Assembly: GCA_032718475.1 (NCBI GenBank)
Contig: JAUCBJ010004929.1
Coordinates: forward strand, 31,551-95,550
Direction: 5' to 3'
DNA: 64,000 nt
Source: Nemertoderma westbladi
Lineage: Eukaryota > Xenacoelomorpha > Nemertodermatida > Nemertodermatidae
Notes under the pieces: model-generated
What the model saw: the letters and a program-made list of their open reading frames with translations, nothing else
Told to the model about the DNA's origin: nothing
Database searches by the model: none
In this document: in pieces, positions 43,711 through 54,653 of the stretch
Layout: each line of letters starts with the position of its first letter
Position numbering within the stretch: position 1 is the first letter of the stretch
Made by a program: the position numbers and the translations under genes

Positions 43711-46635
43711 CTATAGCAAACAGAGCCGTCCAATTGGTCTATTCAATGTTTGAGGTACGAATTCTAATTTCTTCTTATCCTTCTCCCTTTGTTTCTTCTT
43801 TCTCATTACGATGAGGTCGACTGATCTCACAAGTCCGTCAGCGGATGTATGGACAACTGTGACACGTCCAGTTTGCCATCGCTTCCTCGGGATATCGTCG
43901 TCGACTATTAGTACTACGTCATCAATTCGAAGGTTTTCCTGACGACTAAACCATTTGGTGCGCAGTTGGAGAGATGGTAAGTAGTGTTTCTCGAAGTGTA
44001 TGGCGAATCTATTGGAAAGTAATTGCATCATCCGCCATGTTTGACGTAAGTATATATGGGAATCTTCCGAATTAGAAACAGGTACCATAACGATGGGTTT
44101 CTTCATCAGGAAGTGGGCAGGTGTCAGCAACTCCAATGACTTCGGATCAGACGAAGCAGGCATCAATGGGCGGTCGTTAATGTAAGCTGCTATTTCTTCC
44201 AGAAAGGTGCGAAGTAACTCATCTGTTAGGTATGCCCCGCATGGTATCACGTGGTGGAACGCTATTTTAACACTTCGGATCATCCGCTCCCAGCTACCTC
44301 CCCACCATGGTGCGTCAGCTGCGTTGAACGTCCAAGTTGCCGCGTTTACTCTCAATAACTCATCAACTTGTTCCTGGTTCCATCTATCAACATATGTGGT
44401 GATTTCTCTGCTAGCGCCGACGAAATTGGTTCCTTGGTCAGAATGTATAGTTTGACTGCTGCCGAACCGTGCTATCTGTCGTCTCAAACACAAAAGGAAG
44501 CTATCCATCGACATGTCGTTGACCATATCCAGATGTATCGCTCTACACGTCTGACAAACAAATATAATACACCATCGTTTTACTTTGGTACGTGCTCGTT
44601 TGACCTCTATTGGTCCAAACATGTCAACACCGGTGTTTGTGAATGGCGGTTGGTAGCAACTTACCCTCTCACGTGGTAACTCCGCTTCAATTTGGGTTAA
44701 TGGCTTACTGTACAGTCTTTTACAGGGGATGCAATTCCTTAAAATTTTATTAAGTGACTTACGGGGTTTAACCAAGTAATAACGAGTGCGCAGTTCACTA
44801 AGAATTCGTTCACGGCCAGCATGGTAAAGTTTGGCATGTGTGTCTTGAATTAACTTACGTTGTATATCTGGGCTATATATTATTATTGGGAATATGGTAT
44901 CCTTAGACACAGGAGCGTTAGTCAATCTACCTCCTACCCTAATTAACCCATCTATCATGACGCTTGTGTAATTGTCACGCAACGTGATGCCTGGTTCACT
45001 CACCAATTTATTGTACCTTGCTGGGTCATCGAGTTTCTGAGAAAGACGCAGTAGTTGTTTATTAGTCTCGTCAATATCTCCTCGCGTCACTGCTGGTGTA
45101 CAGTATCTAGACACACCAAAACGGTAGTGCACGTATTTCTTGAGATATGTCACGCTCTTACAAAGTCTATACCAAGAACTATAGTGATTCATTGCTTCTT
45201 CCAATAAGGGTGATAATCCTTGTTTTATGTTAGGTAATGTATCACTTGATTGTCGTGGTGTGATCTTTGAAGTATCACTAATATGGTTTGGTAAGTCTGA
45301 ATTGGTCGTTATGATTTCATGGGGTTCCTCATGTTTAGTGAAATACGAATTCTGAAGTCCAGAAGTTTCTGGTTTCCGGGCCAAGTCATTGTCAACTATT
45401 TGGGCAGTTATATCAAGTGGTTTGGTGAATAACTTTGATTTTGTAGTTTTCCTTGGCTTTATTATTTCGGCTCCCTTAGCCTGTCGGATTTCTGCCGGTG
45501 TCAGATTTTTCGGCCATTCGTTTCCAGCCTCCCATAAGAACTCTGGTGTGTTGAGCCAACATTTGGTATTAATCAACTCTCTTGGAGTCGCACCACGCGA
45601 AGCAATGTCAGCGGGATTGATAGTACCGGGGCAATGCCTCCATTGATCCACCTTTGTGCGGCTGAGCATGATTGCAACTCTGTTCTTTACATATACACTA
45701 AACTGACATACTTTGTTAGTTAAATATTCTAGAACCAAGACAGCGTCAGTCCAAAATGTAGTCCTTGATATTTCAAAATTCAAATATTCAGTCACGTTTT
45801 TAGCAACAGTTGTTGCATAGAAACCTGCTTTCAATTCTGCCCTAGGTGGTCGTGTCCTTAACTCTTTATTCACAATGAGAGCTTTAGAAGCAACCAAGGC
45901 TACACGTACATCGTGAGGGGTTTGTACACGCAAGTAAGCTACAATACCTAGTCCAACCTTGCTCGCATCACTGAAGACATGTAACTGGTACTCATAATTA
46001 GGTAGTACATGGCCAAAGTAGGCCCGTGGTACCTTAAAGTCCTCAATTTCTGGCAAAGTCTCCTCCCAAGCTTGCCAACGGGCCAACAACTTACCAGTCA
46101 ACGGGTCATCCCAGGAATTGTTTTCTTCCCACATATCCCGAACTATACACCTAGCAGTCAAGATAACTGGGCCAATGAAACCAATGGGATCAAAATAGGT
46201 GCTTAATATGCTAAGGCATATTCTCTTAGTACGTTTACTCTCACTTCTCACCTGTAGTTTGAATGACATTTCATCAGTTTCGGCGTTCCATCTTAAACCT
46301 AATGTCTTTGTTTCCGGTAAATCATCACGTGTCAAATCCAGATTTTTCGCACCACGGTCTTCGAATGGTATTGAGTCCAGAAACTCTCTGGAGTTGCTAG
46401 CGAACTTCGTGAGCTTGAATCCTCCTCGTTTAAGACATTCTACTGTACCTTTCGCTATGCTTATCGCCTCCTCAACGGTTGGAACAGACTTCAAGTTGTC
46501 ATCCATATATATATCTTTCTTGATATTTTCTAGGACAGCGGGCGAGAAATCATGTTGGTTATCATCCGCCGTGGCATGAACAATGAAGCATGAGTTAGAT
46601 GGGCTGGAATTAATGCCAAACGCTTGTACCGTCAT
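43711..46635 (-). CDS. pol: BEL/Pao Pol of element B: RT end, RNase H, integrase
   Basis: On the minus strand an uninterrupted frame of 974 codons begins in the RT just before the catalytic YMDD (46498-46509). It continues with the RT thumb (SILSTYFDPIGF), RNase H (HVFSDASKVGLGIV, RAELKAGFYA), the IASRGATPRELI linker, the integrase zinc-binding part (KLYHAGRER, CIPCKRL), and the core with all three catalytic residues visible (NTGVDMFGPIEV, HSDQGTNFVG, GGSWERMIR). It ends LNRPIGRLCLL and a TAG at 43711-43713. It was originally continuous with 46658-47522. The only break is the homopolymer shift at 46680-46687. Integrase would insert the cDNA and make the 5-bp duplications seen here. Confidence 0.92.
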   Translation of the reverse strand: MTVQAFGINSSPSNSCFIVHATADDNQHDFSPAVLENIKKDIYMDDNLKSVPTVEEAISIAKGTVECLKRGGFKLTKFASNSREFLDSIPFEDRGAKNLDLTRDDLPETKTLGLRWNAETDEMSFKLQVRSESKRTKRICLSILSTYFDPIGFIGPVILTARCIVRDMWEENNSWDDPLTGKLLARWQAWEETLPEIEDFKVPRAYFGHVLPNYEYQLHVFSDASKVGLGIVAYLRVQTPHDVRVALVASKALIVNKELRTRPPRAELKAGFYATTVAKNVTEYLNFEISRTTFWTDAVLVLEYLTNKVCQFSVYVKNRVAIMLSRTKVDQWRHCPGTINPADIASRGATPRELINTKCWLNTPEFLWEAGNEWPKNLTPAEIRQAKGAEIIKPRKTTKSKLFTKPLDITAQIVDNDLARKPETSGLQNSYFTKHEEPHEIITTNSDLPNHISDTSKITPRQSSDTLPNIKQGLSPLLEEAMNHYSSWYRLCKSVTYLKKYVHYRFGVSRYCTPAVTRGDIDETNKQLLRLSQKLDDPARYNKLVSEPGITLRDNYTSVMIDGLIRVGGRLTNAPVSKDTIFPIIIYSPDIQRKLIQDTHAKLYHAGRERILSELRTRYYLVKPRKSLNKILRNCIPCKRLYSKPLTQIEAELPRERVSCYQPPFTNTGVDMFGPIEVKRARTKVKRWCIIFVCQTCRAIHLDMVNDMSMDSFLLCLRRQIARFGSSQTIHSDQGTNFVGASREITTYVDRWNQEQVDELLRVNAATWTFNAADAPWWGGSWERMIRSVKIAFHHVIPCGAYLTDELLRTFLEEIAAYINDRPLMPASSDPKSLELLTPAHFLMKKPIVMVPVSNSEDSHIYLRQTWRMMQLLSNRFAIHFEKHYLPSLQLRTKWFSRQENLRIDDVVLIVDDDIPRKRWQTGRVTVVHTSADGLVRSVDLIVMRKKKQREKDKKKLEFVPQTLNRPIGRLCLL

Positions 46636-46657
46636 CCAATATTCCTTCAGAGGTTTT

Positions 46658-47522
46658 CTAAAGTCTCCGTCTGGCCACCAAAAAAAACCGGAGGCTATCT
46701 CTGTCTACTTGTAGGGCCTTCACTTGTAAAAACATGCCTTCAATATCTGAGGCGAAGGCGATCGAGTATTGGCGAAGGCGAATCAAGATTCCTAGAAGGG
46801 ATTGCAACATGTTGGGACCAGTCATTAATTCTGAATTCAGAGACTGTCCTTTATATAGAGCTGAAGCATCAAAGACCACTCTCACAGTATCTGGCTTGTC
46901 GGGACGTTTCACATAGTGATGAGTTATATAGTATGTCCGATTTGATTCTGGTGTCCTTGTTGGCACTTCTTCAGCATACCCTTTTGTGATGAACTTCTCC
47001 ATCTGTTCCCTATACATGTGCCATGCGTTATGGTTTGCAGCCAATCGTCGCTTTAATTGTTCCACTCTCTTCTCTGCTAGAATTCTGTTGTTATGGAACT
47101 TGGGATCCCGAGAGCGCCAAAGTAAACCTATTTCATACTTACCTTCATTCTTTAAGAATTTTGTGGTAGTCCGTTGTATGTCACGGGATCGCTCATCTTC
47201 AACAGATAAGGCTTTCTCATAAGAAGTTGGTCCCTCCCTTTCTTGTTTCATTATACTTACGAGTTGTTGCTCAGCATTATATTCAGCCTGAGCTCGCAAG
47301 ATTTCACTTAATTCGTCATGTTCATCGTTAACAAAATTTCCTTGCAAAGAATTATAATTCTGCATTTGATAATTAATATACTGTTCGTCATCGATTAACT
47401 CTGTATCAGTCTCATCATTCTCTAGGTCTATGTTTTGGTCATTGTCAGTCGATAAGACATTTTCAAGTGATGAGTCATAGCTAAGAACTTCGTTTACCTT
47501 TATACTTGCTCCGGTTCGTTCT
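46658..47522 (-). CDS. pol: BEL/Pao Pol of element B: RT N-terminal half
   Basis: Follows directly from the protease region on the other side of the RTE-like insertion. It shows RTYYITHHYVKRPD, VVFDASALYKGQSLNSELMTG (BEL-type motif) and FASDIEGMFLQVK (RT motif A). It runs into the wrong frame after DSLRFF, where eight A residues (T on the coding strand) occupy 46680-46687. One base fewer there would restore continuity with the YMDD half. Confidence 0.9.
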
Positions 47523-47573
47523 TGTAAGGTTTTCGCTGAAGGTCCCGTACAATACCAACCTATCCGCGTCCTA

Positions 47574-48944
47574 CTACTACTACTACTAGGATCGGCATGC
47601 TGCATTGCAGCTGCATTTTTAAGAATGCTGTGCCGGCTTGTCAACAAAATTGCACCGCCACAGCTCCCTATCACCCATGACATTTGCTAGATCATCCGCA
47701 TCTTTAAGGCCAGTGTCCTTTAAGATGCGTCTCAAGAAAGTCATGGGCTGTCCACCATGCTTATTCACTCCATGAGGCTGCCAAAGTACAAGATTATGCA
47801 CTGGCTGGTCCTCACGGCGAAAGCAATGTCCTGCAAAGCGGAGGCGATTTTGTTCTAGTGTCAAGCTTGGGTGAACCAATGAGACACCTCCAATGTTATA
47901 TAGTGTCTGGTTGGAGATGTGTGCATTGTACTTGACACAATGAACCCGGCGTAGCATTCTTGAGAATGTGCCATCCAGAGATTTGGTGTCCTCAGCAGTT
48001 AGAGCCCAGCATGGACTCCCATAGAGGAGTACTGGAACTACTGCTGCTCTAAATAATCGGACCTTAAGTTTCCGATTAATTCTCGGTGACTTCCAAATCC
48101 TGGAAAGCCTATTCAAGGCTGCCCATGCCTTTCCCTTACGTATTCGAAGGTCCTCACCTGACTTCCGGATCCATGATCCCAGGTAACAGAAGTCGTCTAC
48201 ATGCTCAAGCATACCATCCTTTGAGCTTATGCTCATCCGATCAGAGACTTGCTGAGGACTTTCAAAGTTAACTGTCAGAATTTTGGTCTTTCTGGAGTTA
48301 ATAAAAAGACCAACACTAGAAGCAGCATGTTCTAATGAGCTGAGGAGCCGTTGGGCTCCCTGTAATGATTCTGAGAGTACTCCTAAGTCATCAGCAAAGT
48401 CTAGATCAGTTAGGTACTTGGCAGGATTTCCTCGACTTCTGGAGCCAGTAGGTGGAGTTATCATCACCCCATCATCATTATGATGATCTAAGGACATGCA
48501 TAGAACATAGTCAACCACAATAATGAACAAGAATGGTGCAAGTGTGTCTCCTTGGAGGACGCCCCATAACACTTCAAATGGTTCTGTGTCACCGTCAACA
48601 GTAGACACAAATGTTGTCGAACCATCGTATACTGATCTGATTGCTGCAATAATTTCATCAGGAATCCCATATAATGAAAGTATGCTGAACATACGTGAGC
48701 GGGAGACTGAATCAAAGGCCTTGAAGAAGTCAACAAAGATAACAGCCAGATGCCTGTCTTTCTTTTTTGATAATTCTTCAATTATTCTTCTAAGTGCCAA
48801 AATGGGCTCCATGGTCCCACGACCTTTACGGAACCCATTCTGATTTCCACGGAGCAGTCTCTCAATGGGATCCCTGATGCGATTTAATAGAATCCTATTG
48901 TATAGCTTTGCAGCAATCGAGATCAATGAGATTCCCCGATTCCC
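47574..48944 (-). mobile_element. RTE-like LINE, copy 4 (5'-truncated) inside element B pol
   Basis: Flanked by a perfect 51-bp target duplication (47523-47573 and 48945-48995, beginning TGTAAGGTTTTCGCTGAAGG). The tail repeat CTACTACTACTACTAGG is at the left, so the copy is on the minus strand like element B. It is truncated inside RT at the FRGISL block, with about five filler bases (TTCCC) at the 5' junction. It splits pol between the protease and RT. Confidence 0.95.
47619..48938 (-). CDS. RTE-like RT C-terminal part, copy 4
   Basis: A minus-strand frame from the GISLISIAAKLYNR block to the usual DKPAQHS end, with motif A, motif B and FADD intact and no stops. The open frame extends upstream into the duplicated target (pol of B in another frame), giving a short chimeric N-terminus; this is accidental. 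Lacking the endonuclease and RT N-terminus it cannot be autonomous. Confidence 0.88.
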   Translation of the reverse strand, partial: RGISLISIAAKLYNRILLNRIRDPIERLLRGNQNGFRKGRGTMEPILALRRIIEELSKKKDRHLAVIFVDFFKAFDSVSRSRMFSILSLYGIPDEIIAAIRSVYDGSTTFVSTVDGDTEPFEVLWGVLQGDTLAPFLFIIVVDYVLCMSLDHHNDDGVMITPPTGSRSRGNPAKYLTDLDFADDLGVLSESLQGAQRLLSSLEHAASSVGLFINSRKTKILTVNFESPQQVSDRMSISSKDGMLEHVDDFCYLGSWIRKSGEDLRIRKGKAWAALNRLSRIWKSPRINRKLKVRLFRAAVVPVLLYGSPCWALTAEDTKSLDGTFSRMLRRVHCVKYNAHISNQTLYNIGGVSLVHPSLTLEQNRLRFAGHCFRREDQPVHNLVLWQPHGVNKHGGQPMTFLRRILKDTGLKDADDLANVMGDRELWRCNFVDKPAQHS

Positions 48945-48995
48945 TGTAAGGTTTTCGCTGAAGGTCCCGTACAATACCAACCTATCCGCGTCCTA

Positions 48996-51900
48996 CATGC
49001 GTATGGTGCTAAAGGTAAAGGTTTTTTAGGTATCTTCTCCAATATCTCGAGAGCCTCATGTGCATTCTGTCCAATCAGGAGGGAAATTCCAGGACTGTCA
49101 ACATCATAACGGGGCATGTTATGTTCGTTGGTGAATTTGTCTTCATCCCAATTATATAATGGTGCTTGTCCCCTCGTGAAGTTCTTTATCGCCACCATTT
49201 TTACATTGTCCAATGAGTATATATGATCATGATTGGTCGGGGCTGACAGAGCACCAATGCAATAGAACATTTCCAATGTTGAAGTCCATTTTTCCATTAC
49301 ACCGGCTAAATTAAGTCGCATGGGATATATTTCGTGGTTGTCCCACAGTGTCTCAGCAAGATCTTTATCTATGAAGGTATTCGTGCTGCCAGAATCCATT
49401 AATGCATTTAGTATAATGCTTCTTTTACCTGCATGTAATCTCACCTGGACTATAGGAAATTCTCTTACTCCTACATTCCTGGACTGTTTCAGTTTTGTCA
49501 CCTGATTAACTGATGAGTGTTGTAATGGTGTGATATCGTCTGTTTCCGGGTTTGAGACATAAGTTAGGGCTCTTTTCATCATAACATGATACACATTACA
49601 CGAGTCACTATCATCTGAAAACTCACCTGGATATGGAGAACCTGCCAGTTCGTCAGAGTCATACGGATCTTCGCAAGCGTCACTTAAGTGTACACGTTGT
49701 TCCATACTTCTAGGGGTGTAAGATTCGCTATGTAGCAGAGCATGATGTGAACCGTTACATTTTGGACACTCAATACCTACGATTTTGCAATCTCTCCTCA
49801 AATGACCAAATTTCAAGCATTTGTAGCATATACGTTGGTTCTTAATAAACCATCTCCTGGATCTTACACTCATCTTTAAAAATTCTGGGCATTGGTACAT
49901 TTGATAACTTACCTTTGGACAAAAGGGGCATGTATTAGGATCTTTATTTGTTACCGTTTTATCATTTGTGTTAGTTACTTGGGATCGTGGTAGTATCCCA
50001 TTGGTTGATCTTATATCACGTTGGGTGGAGGTTTGTATATCACCTTTCGTATTTGTCAGTGTATGGAGTCGGCTAATGGGTTTACCGGTTGGTTTCGAAT
50101 AGTAGACTTCCTGGCAATCAGATTCCATGTCTTCTCTCAAAGAAATACTGCTATCGTATTCTGGGTCATAGATATTCATAACTCTTTTTCTGGGAACAAT
50201 AACGGGTTTCTCGGTTGCTGGTTTGGCCTCACTTCCTCTTTCACGGACATCTCTTTGAAATTGTAGAGTGACTTCATCCTTGAGGAATTTAAGGAAGTCT
50301 CTCATGGTGATGTCACGCTGTCTATCACGTTTGTTTTGAACAACAAAACGATCCCATCGATTACCAACATTTCCCTTTGGTAGAGCACCAGCTATTTTAT
50401 TGACGACCATGTAATTGTCATACATTTCTCCCTTATTCAACCTATCTAACTGTCTACACAACTCATGGACTTCATCCGAGAACTCAACCAAGCCTCCACC
50501 TGCTATACGTTTCTTTGTAATTAATTTGTCAAACACAAACATCGCAATGGTAGATTGATCACCATACCTTTCAGAAAGTGTGTTCCATGCTTCTTGTAAC
50601 CCTTGAGGATGACCTACATATTTCAGAGCCATTGTTTTTGGGGGTCCCTCTAGACATTCAATGAGAAATCTTAATTTTTCTCCTTCAGTCAAAAGTGAGT
50701 TCTGTATATTGTCTTTAAAGTACTCGTGGAAAGGAAGCCATTTCAATGCATCTCCATTAAATTTTATCGTTTCACCTCCAGTTACAACCTGTCTCGCCTC
50801 AGTTCTGGCCATTTGTCTACTCAGGCTTTCTTGAATTGAGAGGTTAAGAAAAGATGTCGATAAATTACCAAGGCTATCTGGTGGCTGGGTAACATTAGGT
50901 GGTACTTGCATGGGATTAGGGTTCAAGAATGGGTCAATAGGTGGTTGATCAGTGTCTCTCATTTGGGTCCTCATGGTTGCTATGTTTTCTGCATGCATAC
51001 CAGTAGCTTGCGCTGATCTTTGAAGAATGTGTACATTCTGCCCAATTCTAACATTTTCTGATGATGGTAATTGGTTATTAACCGCAGCTAATGTATCTTG
51101 AGCAGTTACTAGTTGTTGTTGAATTCCCTCCAGAACTTGAGTGGAATAATATATTTCATTTTGTTTTCTTTCAAATACTATATCATTCTCTCGGAGTTTA
51201 TTTAGATCAGCTTCCTTCACTTTATTTAACCTCAAAATTTCATCTTATACTCCCTTTAATTCGTTTAGATTTTCTGCATATGTATTTGCAAACTCACCAT
51301 TATTTCCTAATGTATGTCTTAACTCTGAGATGGTGTCTCGCAGACCCTGTTGCACCCTTTTGCCTTCCTCAATTTGGGTTCTAGTTATCTCACTATCCAT
51401 TGGTTTAATAATGTTTTTTGGCCTACATACTTTACCTGTTTCATTGGTCCTCCTTAACTGTTCAGGATGGGCCCCTTGCTCACCAATGACCACTTCCGAC
51501 ATATTTGCGGATCCATAGGTCTCATTGGTTCCATCAATGGCCAATCTACGGTGACTAATCGGTGACAAACCACTCTCAAAGGAAACACGCTCATTCCGGG
51601 AAACTCTGACTGTGCTGGACATACATGGGTCACTAATAGTCTTCTCACCTTGTACAAAACTTACAGTAGTATGTTTAGTCTGGTTCAATCCATGTGTCTT
51701 ACCTGCGGGTCCAGCCTGAGCTACTGCCGACATAGCTGCGGTTCCATAGCCAGGGTTATTATGATTAAGTTCGGGTGTCTTACTAGTTAGTAGAGTTACC
51801 TTTAGTTGTTTATTATTTGATATTTTATTGTTTGTCAATTGCGCTGGAACTGACATATCTGGACCAGGTTCAGCTTCAGCTTCCTCATCAACATCTATAA

Positions 51901-53983
51901 TGGTAACCAAGGGGGCAGATTGTTTTAGAGAGGATGTGTCACTTTGGCAGGCGTCAGAATATGCATGTGGGTTAGATCTCGGTGGCATATCCGGCATCCG
52001 GATTAACGATGCTCGCTTTCTGCGACTGTTCTCTGCCCTCGAGGAATAGACTTTGCTTATGTCACTATCACTTGCACCCTCATCTGATGAGGTGAAATAA
52101 TTGGCCTTCCGGGTGATCCGTTCTTTGTCAAGCGAAGAGAATTTCCTTTGTATCTCCTCCCTTTTTCTTGCCATTTCATCCTCTGCAGCTAAAGCCGCTT
52201 TCTTTCGTTCGAGTTCCAATGCCCTTAATTGGTCGGCCTTAATTTTCTCTGCCTCGGCTTCGGCCTTAATTCTATCTGCCTCGGCTTTGGCATTAATAGA
52301 TTTTCCCAATGCACTGTGATTACTTGGAACAATCTACCTTATGAGGTTGTTAATGCACCTAATGTCATTACTTTTAATCGTTTGATTAAGAATGTTGATT
52401 TTAGCCATTTGTATAGTTTTTATTAATTTATCTTACGAACTGAACTCTAACTAATAGTCAGACCCTTTACTTGTTATAAAATATCTTATCCAATTAGTAT
52501 ACGTACGTACTGTACATACATGTGCGATCGGTGCGTTCCCCTATTTTATTTTATTTTTATTTTATATTTTTGGAGTATATTTTAAATATATGATAATATT
52601 TTACTTTTACTTGGGACCCCTATTAGTGCTATATGCCTTGGCGGTCTTCTCCCTCCTATTCAAAACATTAATTTTATCTGCTTTGGCCTCTAATTCTAGT
52701 TCGATCACCTGTTGCTTCCTCCTTTTCTGAGCAGCATCTAATTCCAGTTGCTCCAAAGCCCAGTTTGCCCAGTCGGTCAATGTCTTCCAACACCCGTCTA
52801 GCTTGTTTACTCCTTGGGTTCAGGCCCTGCAATCGCCGGCGCAATTCTTTTTCTCCCACGATTTCTATTTGATCTGTCAGTTGTGAGATGGCATCTACTG
52901 GGACTTCTTGTTTGTATTCTAGAACAGATTTGGATAGGACAACCACTTCTTTGAGTAAGTCGTTTATCAATTTATCCAAAACAGAATCCTGAAGTCTTAG
53001 TGCCACTTCATGGAATGCCGAAAATATTATTCTTATACGCAACACTCTCTGCACCACTTCGAAATCTAATGAGGGATCAATAACTTGTGTACTCTGCTCA
53101 GCATGGAGTCGAATTTTAAGTTGCTCAATTTGTTTACTAAAGCCTTGCTTAAATGTTCTCGCCATCCTTTGATAAGTCATGGATTCTGTCACTGATTTTG
53201 GCATTTTTAATTTTTGTAACCCTTCTACAGTAGCATCACCTAGGTTAAAAAACCTGTGTAACTTGGGGAAATTGTGCTGGCGTAATACCTCTCTTTGAAA
53301 CTCACCTGCAGAATATCCCGCATGGAGTGTTGATGTTGGTTTATAAGTCTCTATTGCCTCTAGCAGGCGGATTAATTGATTCGGTGGCAGCCTCATTAAG
53401 GGATCTTTAAACGAGGTGTCAGAACCAGAACCTTTAGATGAACTGACTTCACTTACACTAGCTGGAATGGATTCAGATTGGGGGTGTGAAGCCTCACCTA
53501 TTATCGGTCCACCTATTGTATTATGAGAGGCCTGGTTACCTTGTATAATTTCATTGTCAGGCAATACAGTCATGTTCATGTCATTTCTGCAGTAAATACC
53601 ATCCCTGTCAGAATTGGAACTGTCACTACTATAAGTGGGACTTCTTTGTGTTCTAACGTCCACACTTGCTGCTTGTTCTCGCTGGGAAGTCTTATTTGCA
53701 AGTCTTTGTCCAACTCAGTATCCTTACTTGCCTGTACTAACCCTTTCCTTTTACTCTGTGCCCTAGTGCCGATCACAGATCTACGACGATCTACAAGGCG
53801 TGTGTCAGTTATTTGGACTTCCCTACTATGTATTCTAACTGGGGGATGTACAGCTGCTGGACTTCTTGCTGGAGGAGGGGTTCTCAAAATCTTGTCACGG
53901 ACTTCAAACCCATCACTACTAGAAGCATTACTGGGTGCGGACATAAATGAATTGTTATTTAAAGTAGATTTATGATCATCCAT
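48996..53983 (-). pseudogene. gag: BEL/Pao Gag and protease of element B, lightly broken
   Basis: Gag starts at the ATG at 53983 (minus). A one-base shift near 53700 moves the frame. A helical N-terminal domain follows (KDPLMRLPPNQLIRLLEAIE, ELRRRLQGLNP), then a Lys/Glu/Ala coiled coil interrupted by a LINE 3' end (52298-52665) and a Ser/Thr-rich linker. A single TAA (about 51246) precedes the DUF1759-like capsid region (FNGDALKWLPFHEYF, RFLIECLEGPP). Zinc knuckles come next (CYKCLKFGHLRRDC, CPKCNGSHHALLH), then the protease (ALMDSGSTNTFID) and GQNAHEALE, ending at the 51-bp duplication. Gag and Pol appear to share one frame, as is usual for BEL/Pao. Confidence 0.9.
52298..52665 (+). mobile_element. 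CR1/L2-like LINE 3' end in gag of element B
   Basis: A short insertion begins RFSQCTVITWNNLPYEVV when read on the plus strand, the typical end of an RT ORF in CR1/L2-type LINEs. It reaches a TAA at about 52424-52426, followed by a 3' untranslated region. CATTAAT at 52291-52297 and 52666-52672 may be its target duplication. It explains the gap in the coiled-coil region of gag. Confidence 0.7.
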
Positions 53984-54653
53984 GTTAATTAATTAATTAA
54001 ATATAATTAATTAAAAAGATCCAATCTATAATTTATTTATAAACTGTAGCGCCTGCAAATAATTAATAATTATTAATGCAGTATATATAGCTTGTCAGTC
54101 AGTTGATTTCTGCAACAGAAATAAGCCACGCCACCTACTGATAGAAAGATAACAAGTGCTGGTTAAAGAAATGCTAGTGCTGGATATTCCCGTAAGGAGT
54201 CGCCTTTGCCTAACACCCTCAGATGAAATTACACTGGTGGAAGCTACTGTAGCTATCTGATTGGCGATGCCTATATGGATAATTCAATTTAATAGGGCTT
54301 GACAGTAAATGGCTTATACTAAGGCAGTCAGAGGAGATAACAAATGGCCCTCCTTGTTCGCTCAGTTACCTACAATAATTATCAAGGCAGTATGGGCTGA
54401 TGTTAAAGCTTTCTGTTACAAGCTATTATATTGTACTCTCTTGGCAATGTTCCAATATAGACTAACAGTAACTGGGTCGAATGCAGGGAAGTTAATTCGA
54501 TATATTGGCAGTTCCGAGTAACTTGTATGCCTGTAATGAATGATATAGACCAGTTATATTGATGCCGTATGTCTATGAAATAAATGTGACCAAATTGCTT
54601 TGGTATATAGATTATTCTTATATTCCTGCAATATAAATTAATCTACTATGCCT
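53984..54653 (-). other. Leader of element B, near part
   Basis: Directly upstream (on the minus strand) of the gag ATG. Begins with TTAATTAATTAAT runs. No supported gene. It is continued on the other side of LINE copy 5 at 58414-59598. Confidence 0.55.

Noticed and set aside
48923-48980. A fused BEL-LINE protein starting in the duplicated target
   Set aside because: The extra N-terminal residues come from out-of-frame pol sequence. Nothing suggests translation.
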